A stretch of 5,223 bases of DNA from assembly GCA_017959525.1 (NCBI GenBank), contig JAGDAL010000243.1, positions 1 to 5,223 of the forward strand, given 5' to 3'. The position numbers were made by a program, and so were the translations under genes. The notes below the pieces were generated by a model. It had not been told where the DNA came from. It ran no database searches and saw only the letters and a list, made by a program, of their open reading frames with translations. This DNA comes from Lachnospiraceae bacterium. Its GTDB lineage: Bacteria > Bacillota > Clostridia > Lachnospirales > Lachnospiraceae. Each line of letters begins with the position of its first letter. The stretch's first letter is position 1. Shown in pieces: positions 1 through 5,223 of this stretch.

Positions 1-447
1 CCGGTGAATCTGATTCGCATCCTGTTGGAAAAAGCACAAATCTATCACCCGGTGGTGGTGCTCTACTACGGCGCACCGTACTGCCCACACAATACACTGT
101 CGGAAGAGGATGCCGTGATGGACTCCTTACGGACGGTATTGCAGCAGGTGGAAGCCGAGTGTCATGTGAGCTATCGGATGGATCATTTTTTCCCAAGCTT
201 ATCGGATAGCAGCTATTTGAGTATCGATGATACGGATGCGTCTATCGAGATGCTTAGGGAGAATTTCCCTCAGATGCAGCAACTCTATCCGCTGCCATTG
301 GATGAGATTCGTTCCTTACAGATGAAGGCGGTGAATTTTGGTGTGCATGGCAAGGATGCACACAAGTGGACGGAGCGGTTGTATATCCCATATAGCTTCG
401 AAGTGTTACCGGAGTTGTTGAAGAAAACATTCGCGGCATTTTTATAA
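1..447 (+). CDS. RocB-like M20-family metallohydrolase, C-terminal part (5' end outside window)
   Basis: This is the last 148 codons of a gene that begins upstream of the window. The frame is open from base 1, and the GTG at base 4 is only an internal Val codon. The product resembles the C-terminal catalytic lobe of RocB-type arginine-utilisation proteins of the M20 zinc-peptidase family, which are usually over 500 residues long. Counting from that Val as residue 1, visible signatures are the SLSDSSYLS stretch (about 65-73) and the block GKDAHKWTER (116-125) followed by YSFEVLPELL. The His of GKDAH (residue 120, bases 361-363) fits the final metal-ligand position of M20 enzymes. Family members hydrolyse amide or peptide bonds, and RocB itself has no firmly established reaction. 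The stop is 24 bases before the arginine-deiminase-like gene, so the two are probably co-transcribed. The two N-terminal metal-site motifs cannot be seen, so activity is not confirmed. Confidence 0.85.
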   Translation, partial: PVNLIRILLEKAQIYHPVVVLYYGAPYCPHNTLSEEDAVMDSLRTVLQQVEAECHVSYRMDHFFPSLSDSSYLSIDDTDASIEMLRENFPQMQQLYPLPLDEIRSLQMKAVNFGVHGKDAHKWTERLYIPYSFEVLPELLKKTFAAFL

Positions 448-453
448 ATAGAA

Positions 454-461
454 GAAAAGGA
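454..461 (+). promoter_or_regulatory. Ribosome binding site for the arginine-deiminase-like gene
   Basis: GAAAAGGA lies in the 24-base gap after the RocB-like gene, with 10-11 bases between it and the ATG at 472. It is a moderate Shine-Dalgarno match. The gap is too short to hold a separate promoter, which supports read-through from upstream. Confidence 0.55.
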
Positions 462-471
462 TACAAGAAGT

Positions 472-1308
472 ATGTACGTAAAAGATGGAACTAGTGAATT
501 AAAGCGGGTGTTGGTCTCCCGACCGGAGTATCTGAAGCCGGCTCCAATCAATGAGATTGCAAAGAAGTGGAAAGATACCACCATGGATGTGGAGAAGATG
601 CTGCAGGAGCATCAGGCTTTTGTAGAAGCTTATGAGAAGGCGGGCGTAGCCGTAGAATTTTTGGATGCAGATGAAGAGCGTCCCAACTCCGTATTTGCAA
701 GGGACTTCGGTGGATGCGTGAAGGAAGGATATATCTTAGGTACCTTCAAACTGGAGATGCGTTACAAGGAACATGTGGATTATGAGAAGCGCATGGCAGA
801 CCTTGGCATTCCAAAGATTGGAGAAGTAACATCCGGCTGCTTCGAAGGCGGAGACTTTATGTTCATGAACGAGCATTGGATTGCTGTAGGAATGGCAGAC
901 CGTACGGATGCAAAAGGACTTGCGGAGTTAAAGGATATCTTAGAGCCCTTAGGATATGAAGTCACCGGCGTCCCACTAAAGCGCGAATATCTGCATTTGG
1001 ATATGTGCTTTAACCTGGTGGATGACCACTTGGCGGTGGCTTACAAGGACGGCTTGCCGGAGGAGTTCCTGGATCGATTGAAGCAGGAACACATTGAGAT
1101 CATCTCGGTTCCGGAGGCAGCCATTTTTATGCACGGATGCAACCTACAGGCTTTGGGCAATCATCGGGTCTTATCCTTAAAGCACAATGCATTGGTGAAT
1201 GCAGAGCTATCCAAGCGCGGTATGGATGTCATCGAGCTGGATATTACCGAGATTTTGAAAGCAGGTGGCGGACCACACTGCATGACATTTCCATTGGAAA
1301 GAATATAA
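472..1308 (+). CDS. Arginine deiminase/DDAH-fold guanidino hydrolase (amidinotransferase family)
   Basis: The 278-residue product belongs to the guanidino-group-modifying superfamily (arginine deiminase, DDAH, amidinotransferases). These cytosolic enzymes attack a guanidinium carbon with a cysteine. The catalytic set is complete: FARD (75-78, substrate-binding Asp78), FEGGD (124-128, Glu125), HLD (175-177, His175 and Asp177), and GGGPHC (265-270, nucleophile Cys270). The C-terminal run NALVNAELSKRGMDVIEL (239-256) matches the arginine deiminase pattern. Length fits DDAH-type proteins (about 250-290) rather than classical ArcA (about 410). However, the HLD motif and both Asp residues resemble enzymes acting on unsubstituted guanidinium, such as arginine to citrulline. 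The Arg that I recall five residues before the nucleophile in Pseudomonas ArcA, which binds the substrate carboxylate, is Gly265 here, so the substrate may differ. The family call is firm; the exact reaction is inferred. Confidence 0.88.
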   Translation: MYVKDGTSELKRVLVSRPEYLKPAPINEIAKKWKDTTMDVEKMLQEHQAFVEAYEKAGVAVEFLDADEERPNSVFARDFGGCVKEGYILGTFKLEMRYKEHVDYEKRMADLGIPKIGEVTSGCFEGGDFMFMNEHWIAVGMADRTDAKGLAELKDILEPLGYEVTGVPLKREYLHLDMCFNLVDDHLAVAYKDGLPEEFLDRLKQEHIEIISVPEAAIFMHGCNLQALGNHRVLSLKHNALVNAELSKRGMDVIELDITEILKAGGGPHCMTFPLERI

Positions 1309-1310
1309 GT

Positions 1311-1318
1311 AGGAAAGG
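1311..1318 (+). promoter_or_regulatory. Ribosome binding site that favours the ATG at 1333
   Basis: AGGAAAGG follows immediately after the stop codon of the preceding gene. It is 14 bases before ATG 1333, which is slightly long. The alternative GTG at 1318 overlaps this site and so would lack a properly spaced Shine-Dalgarno sequence. Confidence 0.55.
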
Positions 1319-1332
1319 TGTTTGTAACCGTT

Positions 1333-2421
1333 ATGAGTATTTTTTTGGTAGATGAATATAAAGAGATGGAGCCGTATGTCCCGGGAGAACAACCGAAGGA
1401 CCGGCTGTATATTAAGCTGAATGCCAATGAGACTTCCATGCCACCTTCACCGAAGGTGTTTGAGGCAATTTCCAAGAGCGAAATCTGGAACATGAGCTTC
1501 TATGCAGATCCTCATTGTCACGAATTCCGTAAGGCGGTAGCCTCCGTTTACGGCGTGTCAGAAGAGGAAGTGTTTGTGGGAAACGGTGCAGATGAAGTGC
1601 TTTCCTTCGTATTGATGAGCTTTTTTCGTCGGGGAATGAAGATTTATTTCCCGGATATTACCTACGGATTCTATCGTACCTATGCCAAGACCTATGGACT
1701 GGACATGGAAGAGATTCCGGTCAAAGAGGATTTCTCCATTGATATCAACGATTACATGGATTTGGAAGGCGACATTATTTTTGCAAATCCGAATAACCCA
1801 ACCGGTTTGGCGATTCCGGTCGAGGATATTGAACGTTTGGTAAAGAAAAATCCGAACCGTATGGTCATCGTTGACGAAGCCTATGCGGATTACTGGGGCG
1901 ATACCTGTTTGCCGCTGGCAACCAAGTATCCGAATCTGGTAGTGGTTCGTACCTTCTCCAAATCCAGAAATATGGCCGGTACCCACATCGGATTCGCAAT
2001 CGCATCCAAGGAGATCATCGCGGACATGAACAGCATCAAGTTCTCCTTCAATCCGTTTAACTTGAATTCCGTGACCATGGCAGCAGGTATTGCAGCGGTG
2101 AAGGATACCTACTATTTGGATCGCTGCATCAAGCGCATCGTCACCAACCGGGAGGATTTCCGGGCAGAATTGGAACGCTTGGGATTCCATGTGATTCCGT
2201 CCAAAGCGAATTTCGTCTTCTGTTATCATGATGCCATTTCTTCTGCCACCCTCTGTGAGAAGTTAAAAGAGGAAGGCATCTTAACCAGACATTTTGCGGA
2301 TGAGCGATTGGATCAGTATCTTCGCATTACCATTGGAACGGAGCAGGAAATGGCGGTGGTACTCATCGCAATCAAAGAAATCCTGGCGGAGGTTGGCTAT
2401 GAAGCAAGTGGTGATCGCTGA
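1333..2421 (+). CDS. HisC-like class I/II PLP-dependent aminotransferase
   Basis: The 362-residue product has the fold-type I aminotransferase architecture of histidinol-phosphate aminotransferase and relatives. Numbering from ATG 1333, motifs in order are KLNANET near the N-terminus, YADP (57-60), GNGADEVL (83-90, cofactor loop), ANPNNPTG (151-158), VDEAY (180-184, Asp for the PLP ring nitrogen), TFSK (207-210, Schiff-base Lys210), and YLRITIG (329-335, carboxylate-binding Arg331). Length fits HisC (about 350-370). An in-frame GTG at 1318 would add five residues, but ATG 1333 has the better ribosome binding site and gives the usual N-terminus. Oddity: the MAGTHIGF segment after Lys210 has His218 where HisC enzymes normally carry an Arg that contacts the PLP phosphate. 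No other his genes are nearby, so it more likely transaminates an amino acid in this operon's pathway, with 2-oxoglutarate or a similar acceptor. Substrate is not readable from sequence. Its 3' end overlaps the next gene by 23 bases. Confidence 0.9.
   Translation: MSIFLVDEYKEMEPYVPGEQPKDRLYIKLNANETSMPPSPKVFEAISKSEIWNMSFYADPHCHEFRKAVASVYGVSEEEVFVGNGADEVLSFVLMSFFRRGMKIYFPDITYGFYRTYAKTYGLDMEEIPVKEDFSIDINDYMDLEGDIIFANPNNPTGLAIPVEDIERLVKKNPNRMVIVDEAYADYWGDTCLPLATKYPNLVVVRTFSKSRNMAGTHIGFAIASKEIIADMNSIKFSFNPFNLNSVTMAAGIAAVKDTYYLDRCIKRIVTNREDFRAELERLGFHVIPSKANFVFCYHDAISSATLCEKLKEEGILTRHFADERLDQYLRITIGTEQEMAVVLIAIKEILAEVGYEASGDR
2388..2392 (+). promoter_or_regulatory. Ribosome binding site inside the aminotransferase gene
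   Basis: A perfect GGAGG sits 6 bases before ATG 2399, within the last codons of the aminotransferase. It fixes the dehydrogenase start. The longer in-frame extension back to an ATG at 2294 would read through 35 residues encoded by the aminotransferase in another frame. Confidence 0.85.
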
Positions 2422-3379
2422 TTATGAAAATGCATTAGAGGCGTATTATGGGCTCACCATCGATGCCATCGAAGAAGCTTGCGGCGAGCCGGTGCAGGTC
2501 GTGATTCATCCGTACCAGAACCCAGCGGCCCTACGAGAAGTGCTTGTAGATGCCGATGGGCTGATTACCGGGTTCTTACCTATTGGGAAGGACCTCTTGG
2601 AGGATTGTCCCAAGCTTCGCTGCATTTCCGTCAGTGGCGTGGGCTATTCCAATGTGGATGTCACCGCTGCGACGGAAGCCGGTGTGACAGTCTGCCATAT
2701 CAAAGAGTATTGTACCCAGGAAGTGGCAGAACATGCCATGAGTCTGGTGATGGCCCTGAACCGCAATCTCTTGTATTACCAGAAGCAGTTGGAAAACCAA
2801 CACTTATGGAAATACGATACGATAGAAGGGAATATGAATCTCTCTCATCAGACCTTAGCGATTTATGGCTTCGGTAAAATCGGACGTCGGGTGGCAACCA
2901 TTGCCAAGGCCTTTGGCATGGAAGTTTTGGCGGTAGATCCCTATGCCAAAGAGGAAGATGCGAAGGAGCTTGGTGTTAGACTGGTTGGTGCCGAGGAAGC
3001 ACTTTCACAGGCCGATGTGATTTCCAATCATATGAATCTAACGGAAGAAAATCGCGGGTTCTTTCACCGGAGTACCTTCCAGAAGATGGAGCGCCATCCC
3101 ATTTTTATCAATGTGGGACGTGGCGGCAGCGTAGACGAAGCGGCCTTGGCGGAGGCTTTGGACGCCGGTTGGATTCGCGGAGCCGGCATTGACGTATTAG
3201 AGGAAGAGTCTCCGGATCTAGCGCATTGCAAGTTGCTTGGAAGAGACCATGTGATTCTGACACCGCACAGTGCCTTCTATAGTAAGGAATCCATTGCCAA
3301 GCTTCAGACCATCAGCGGAGCGAATCTGGGCTATTGCTTGTCGGGACAGCTTGATCGCAATTTTGAAATAGTAAGGTAG
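2399..3379 (+). CDS. D-isomer-specific 2-hydroxyacid dehydrogenase (CtBP/PGDH-like)
   Basis: The 326-residue product is a cytosolic NAD(H)-dependent dehydrogenase that interconverts 2-oxo acids and D-2-hydroxy acids. Numbered from ATG 2399, it shows the substrate-domain loop SGVGYSNVD (79-87), the Rossmann nucleotide loop GFGKIG (157-162), and an acidic residue after the second strand (VDPY, Asp180) favouring NAD over NADP. The catalytic triad is Arg241 in NVGRGG, Glu270 in DVLEEE, and His290 in TPHSAFYS. The His segment HSAFYS and the N-terminal IADYE pattern resemble the CtBP-like branch more than classical SerA. There is no C-terminal ACT domain, and the length (about 310-340) fits the single-module family. 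It starts 23 bases inside the aminotransferase gene with its own strong ribosome binding site, so translational coupling is likely. Placed directly after an aminotransferase, it probably reduces the 2-oxo acid that enzyme makes. The substrate itself is unknown. Confidence 0.92.
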   Translation: MKQVVIADYENALEAYYGLTIDAIEEACGEPVQVVIHPYQNPAALREVLVDADGLITGFLPIGKDLLEDCPKLRCISVSGVGYSNVDVTAATEAGVTVCHIKEYCTQEVAEHAMSLVMALNRNLLYYQKQLENQHLWKYDTIEGNMNLSHQTLAIYGFGKIGRRVATIAKAFGMEVLAVDPYAKEEDAKELGVRLVGAEEALSQADVISNHMNLTEENRGFFHRSTFQKMERHPIFINVGRGGSVDEAALAEALDAGWIRGAGIDVLEEESPDLAHCKLLGRDHVILTPHSAFYSKESIAKLQTISGANLGYCLSGQLDRNFEIVR

Positions 3380-3380
3380 G
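3374..3380 (+). promoter_or_regulatory. Ribosome binding site for the AEC transporter
   Basis: AGGTAGG overlaps the stop codon of the dehydrogenase gene and lies 5 bases before ATG 3386. This short spacing suggests that ribosomes ending on the dehydrogenase reinitiate on the transporter. Confidence 0.65.
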
Positions 3381-3385
3381 TTGTT

Positions 3386-4300
3386 ATGATTGTTTCCATT
3401 ATGGTGAAAATCTTTTTTCTCCTTGGAGTAGGCTTTTTTGCTGCCAAGGTGGGATTGTTGCAGGAATCATTGAAGAAGTCCTTATCTGATTTGCTGGTTT
3501 ATGTATTCTTGCCGGCCAATCTGTTTGTGGCCTCCCAGGAAGCCTTTGCCTGGAATAAGCTCGTGGGCATCGGACAAGTGGCGTTGATTGCGACGGCGTA
3601 CTACGGAATCGTCATGGCAGCTTGTTTTGCGGCAGGGATGCTGCGCTTCGGAGAGCGGAAAAAGAGCGGTATGTTTACCCTTCTGGTTGCCTTTGCCAAT
3701 ACGGGATTTGTGGGAATCTCCATTGTAGGAGAAGTGGTCGGACCGGATGGACTGATTTATGCAGCCATCTATAACTGTGTGTTTGATGTGATCTATTTTT
3801 CTGTGGGCCTGCTCCTATTACAGGAGGATGCGAAGGGAAACCTTGTGGCAGTGATCAAAGAGAATCCTCTCATCTGGATTCCGATTGCATCCGTCATTCT
3901 TTATGTATTACCGATTCGCTTCCCGCCTGCGTTAACGGAGGCGGCAGATTCTCTTGGGGCATGTATGTTGCCAACGTCGATTCTCATTATCGGAGCGGAA
4001 ATTGCATCCATGGATGTGAAGACCTTTATTGTGAACCGGTTGGCCTATGCCACCAGTATCCTTCGGATGATTTTTATTCCGGGCCTGGTGTTTGTCATCT
4101 GCATGTTGCTTCCCATTGATGAGAAGCTGGCCATTACGGTGGTGCTGCTTACGGCCATGCCATCGGCTTCCTTGAATGTGATTATGGGACGACGGTACGA
4201 TGCTTATCCGGAGTATGCAACGGCTACGGTCATGCAGAATACGGTGCTTTTACTTTTGACCTTGCCGGTGGTGATTCATTTTTGCCAGACATTGATCTAG
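3386..4300 (+). CDS. AEC-family (auxin efflux carrier-like) membrane transporter
   Basis: The 304-residue, strongly hydrophobic product has about ten predicted membrane segments, at roughly residues 4-24, 33-52, 62-87, 96-116, 122-146, 160-178, 190-208, 222-242, 247-268 and 280-301. They are arranged as two five-helix halves, as in the AEC/BART group. Family signatures are FANTGFVGIS (103-112), the LPTSILIIGAEIA segment (195-207), RMIFIPG (227-233), and the last pair of helices beginning MPSASLNV (258-265) and ending TLPVV. Length matches the family (about 300-320). Bacterial AEC members include carriers for small carboxylates such as malate or malonate, so a hydroxy or oxo acid from this operon is a reasonable cargo, but direction and substrate cannot be read from the sequence. 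It starts 6 bases after the dehydrogenase stop and is the last gene before the terminator. No frameshift or truncation is seen. Confidence 0.92.
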   Translation: MIVSIMVKIFFLLGVGFFAAKVGLLQESLKKSLSDLLVYVFLPANLFVASQEAFAWNKLVGIGQVALIATAYYGIVMAACFAAGMLRFGERKKSGMFTLLVAFANTGFVGISIVGEVVGPDGLIYAAIYNCVFDVIYFSVGLLLLQEDAKGNLVAVIKENPLIWIPIASVILYVLPIRFPPALTEAADSLGACMLPTSILIIGAEIASMDVKTFIVNRLAYATSILRMIFIPGLVFVICMLLPIDEKLAITVVLLTAMPSASLNVIMGRRYDAYPEYATATVMQNTVLLLLTLPVVIHFCQTLI

Positions 4301-4372
4301 GGGGATTGTGTCATACGTTGTAGAAAGTGGTGAATTTTCACCACTTTTTTTGTTGGGTTTTTAATCCCCCTA
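4298..4372. repeat. 10-bp perfect inverted repeat enclosing the operon terminator
   Basis: TAGGGGGATT at 4298-4307 is the exact reverse complement of AATCCCCCTA at 4363-4372. The left arm starts on the transporter's TAG stop codon. The right arm ends 6 bases before the -35 box of the next promoter. The terminator hairpin is nested inside. The right arm can alternatively pair its C-run (4367-4370) with the GGGG at 4374-4377 through a TAC loop. The function is unknown: it could be a structure in read-through RNA, a DNA site, or chance. Confidence 0.6.
4324..4351 (+). terminator. Rho-independent terminator closing the five-gene operon
   Basis: The arms AAAGTGGTGAA (4324-4334) and TTCACCACTTT (4337-4347) are perfectly complementary over 11 bp around a TT centre; in practice the loop opens to at least four bases. 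A run of seven T at 4345-4351 follows, partly as the 3' arm. It lies 23 bases after the transporter stop. On the opposite strand the stem is followed by TTTC and then mixed bases, so termination is mainly rightward. The arrangement separates the metabolic operon from the secreted-protein gene. Confidence 0.9.
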
Positions 4373-4378
4373 CGGGGC

Positions 4379-4407
4379 TTGTTCTACGCGCGTGGTTTAA
4401 CTACAAT
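4379..4407 (+). promoter_or_regulatory. Candidate sigma-A promoter for the secreted-protein gene
   Basis: A -35-like TTGTTC (4379-4384) and a -10 TACAAT (4402-4407, five of six matches to TATAAT) are separated by exactly 17 bases. They lie between the operon terminator and the next gene. The expected transcription start is near 4414, giving a 5' leader of roughly 35 bases. The spacer contains the 8-base palindrome ACGCGCGT (4386-4393), a possible regulator contact point. Confidence 0.6.
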
Positions 4408-4432
4408 TTTAAAGGATTTTCGAATCAAAAAC

Positions 4433-4441
4433 AGGGAGGAG
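4433..4441 (+). promoter_or_regulatory. Strong ribosome binding site for the secreted-protein gene
   Basis: AGGGAGGAG is a near-perfect Shine-Dalgarno sequence, 8 bases before ATG 4450. It confirms the start of the open frame that runs off the window end. Confidence 0.85.
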
Positions 4442-4449
4442 TATAGAGA

Positions 4450-5223
4450 ATGAAAAGAATTAGTAGCATGCTATTGTCTGCATTCTTGGTGTTATCGTCT
4501 TTATCGGTTGCGACCATGGATGTGCATGCAGAAGAGACACAACAAGCGGAAGCAGTAACTGAGGAAACAAGCGTGGAAGCGCTGGCACCGGTAAAAGTAA
4601 ACGTGGCATTAGGTTCCGGATACAATACGTATTCGGCGTCCTTTACCGTACCGGTAGGCAAGACATTGCAGGTTTCATATGAGTTCGTAAATGACGAGCA
4701 AGGGTTGCCGGCCGGCTACCAGATGCGCATCAACGGCGAAGCACCGACTTACAAATCCGGATCCGCCAGCGGCATTGCTGGATATACCTGGCAGGGTGGC
4801 AGTGTAGTAGATGGCATCACCGTTGGATCGGTAACTTCCGGCGGAGTACCTACCAACATGGCATTATACACAGATGGCAAGCCATCCGAGGTGGTATCTT
4901 ATACCGCAAGCCCGGAGGATGCCGGCAGCAGCAAACGGTTTACCATTCCAACCGTCAATGTAACAGATGCCGTAGGGGCAGAGAATCTGCAGTTTGACAT
5001 TGTTTACGTAGACCATGATACCAACGAAGTGGTTGGAAGTTACTCAGAGAACCGTTTGACAAAAAAGGGAACCAAGAGTGTAGCTACAGCAAAATACGGA
5101 ATTCAGGAAATTGCATTGGAGCGCGGCAACGGCAGATCTCCATATACGAATTTTTTTGCAAGCAGCGAGAAATTTAACGGTTACGGATTATACCGCGGAG
5201 AAATCGGTGCCGTTGAGTTGCAG
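4450..5223 (+). CDS. Secreted surface protein of unknown function, N-terminal part (3' end outside window)
   Basis: The frame is open for 258 codons to the window edge with no stop. Residues 1-27 form a typical Sec signal peptide: MKR at the start, a hydrophobic core of about residues 7-21, and a VHA cleavage site before Glu28. There is no lipobox Cys, so it is not a lipoprotein. A short Glu/Thr/Gln/Ala-rich linker follows (28-46). After that comes a region rich in Gly, Ser, Thr, Val and Tyr that looks like beta-sandwich surface domains. The stretch FDIVYVDHDTNEVVGSY (182-198) recalls the opening of MucBP-like adhesin repeats, but this is weak. The visible part contains no cysteine at all. 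It has its own promoter and follows a terminator, so it is a separate transcription unit with no evident link to the metabolic operon. I do not recognise the family. A cell-wall anchor or further repeats could lie in the unseen part. Confidence 0.85.
   Translation, partial: MKRISSMLLSAFLVLSSLSVATMDVHAEETQQAEAVTEETSVEALAPVKVNVALGSGYNTYSASFTVPVGKTLQVSYEFVNDEQGLPAGYQMRINGEAPTYKSGSASGIAGYTWQGGSVVDGITVGSVTSGGVPTNMALYTDGKPSEVVSYTASPEDAGSSKRFTIPTVNVTDAVGAENLQFDIVYVDHDTNEVVGSYSENRLTKKGTKSVATAKYGIQEIALERGNGRSPYTNFFASSEKFNGYGLYRGEIGAVELQ

Noticed and set aside
1318..1332. GTG 1318 as start of the aminotransferase, adding five residues
   Set aside because: The GTG overlaps the best Shine-Dalgarno sequence and would leave no properly spaced ribosome binding site. 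ATG 1333 gives the usual family N-terminus.
1558..2229. A 223-codon open frame on the minus strand
   Set aside because: It lies wholly opposite the aminotransferase gene, whose motifs are intact, and its translation shows no recognisable domain. It is a codon-bias shadow.
2294..2398. A 35-residue N-terminal extension of the dehydrogenase starting at ATG 2294
   Set aside because: The added residues are the aminotransferase C-terminal coding sequence in another frame and do not resemble the family. GGAGG at 2388-2392 points to ATG 2399.
1333..2421. A true hisC gene of histidine biosynthesis
   Set aside because: No other his gene is nearby and the gene sits between an arginine-deiminase-like gene and a dehydrogenase gene. 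It also departs at the PLP-phosphate Arg. It cannot be fully excluded from sequence alone.
4355..4377. Second hairpin from the GGG, CCCCC and GGGG runs as an attenuator or riboswitch
   Set aside because: It lies upstream of the candidate -35 box, so it is not in the leader of the next gene, and the stems are only 3-4 bp. It is noted only as an alternative pairing of the inverted repeat.
4425..4661. A 78-codon minus-strand frame opposite the secreted-protein start
   Set aside because: It crosses the strong ribosome binding site and signal peptide coding region of the plus-strand gene and has no features of its own.
1..5223. CRISPR arrays, tRNA or rRNA genes, insertion sequences
   Set aside because: I found no spaced direct repeats, tRNA cloverleaf or rRNA segments, or transposase sequence on either strand by eye.

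Overview
The window looks like chromosomal DNA from a Gram-positive anaerobe of the class Clostridia, plausibly Lachnospiraceae. This rests on purine-rich Shine-Dalgarno sites, moderate GC content, a RocB-type M20 hydrolase beside an arginine-deiminase-like enzyme, and a Sec-secreted surface protein. The assignment is an inference from style and gene content; no marker gene is present. All genes lie on the + strand and fill the window almost completely. The longest gap without a gene is 149 bases.

Bases 1-4300 hold five tightly packed genes that look like one operon. They are the 3' end of a RocB-like M20 hydrolase (1-447), a short guanidino-group-modifying hydrolase of the arginine deiminase/DDAH fold (472-1308), a HisC-like PLP aminotransferase (1333-2421), a CtBP/phosphoglycerate-dehydrogenase-like D-2-hydroxyacid dehydrogenase (2399-3379) and an AEC-family transporter (3386-4300). 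The junctions are 24 bases, 24 bases, a 23-base overlap and 6 bases. A strong intrinsic terminator at 4324-4351 closes the unit.

The gene order suggests a short pathway for arginine or a related guanidino amino acid. The guanidine would be hydrolysed, the alpha-amino group transaminated, the resulting 2-oxo acid reduced with NADH to a 2-hydroxy acid, and a carboxylate moved across the membrane by the AEC carrier, with the M20 enzyme trimming an amide or peptide substrate. I know of no characterised pathway with exactly this set, so the combined function is a hypothesis. Only the enzyme families can be read from the sequence.

Bases 4301-4449 contain the terminator, a 10-bp perfect inverted repeat that encloses it and begins on the transporter's stop codon, and a good sigma-A-like promoter. 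From 4450 to the window end runs an open gene for a secreted, cysteine-free, probably beta-rich surface protein. It is unrelated to the operon and cut off by the window edge.
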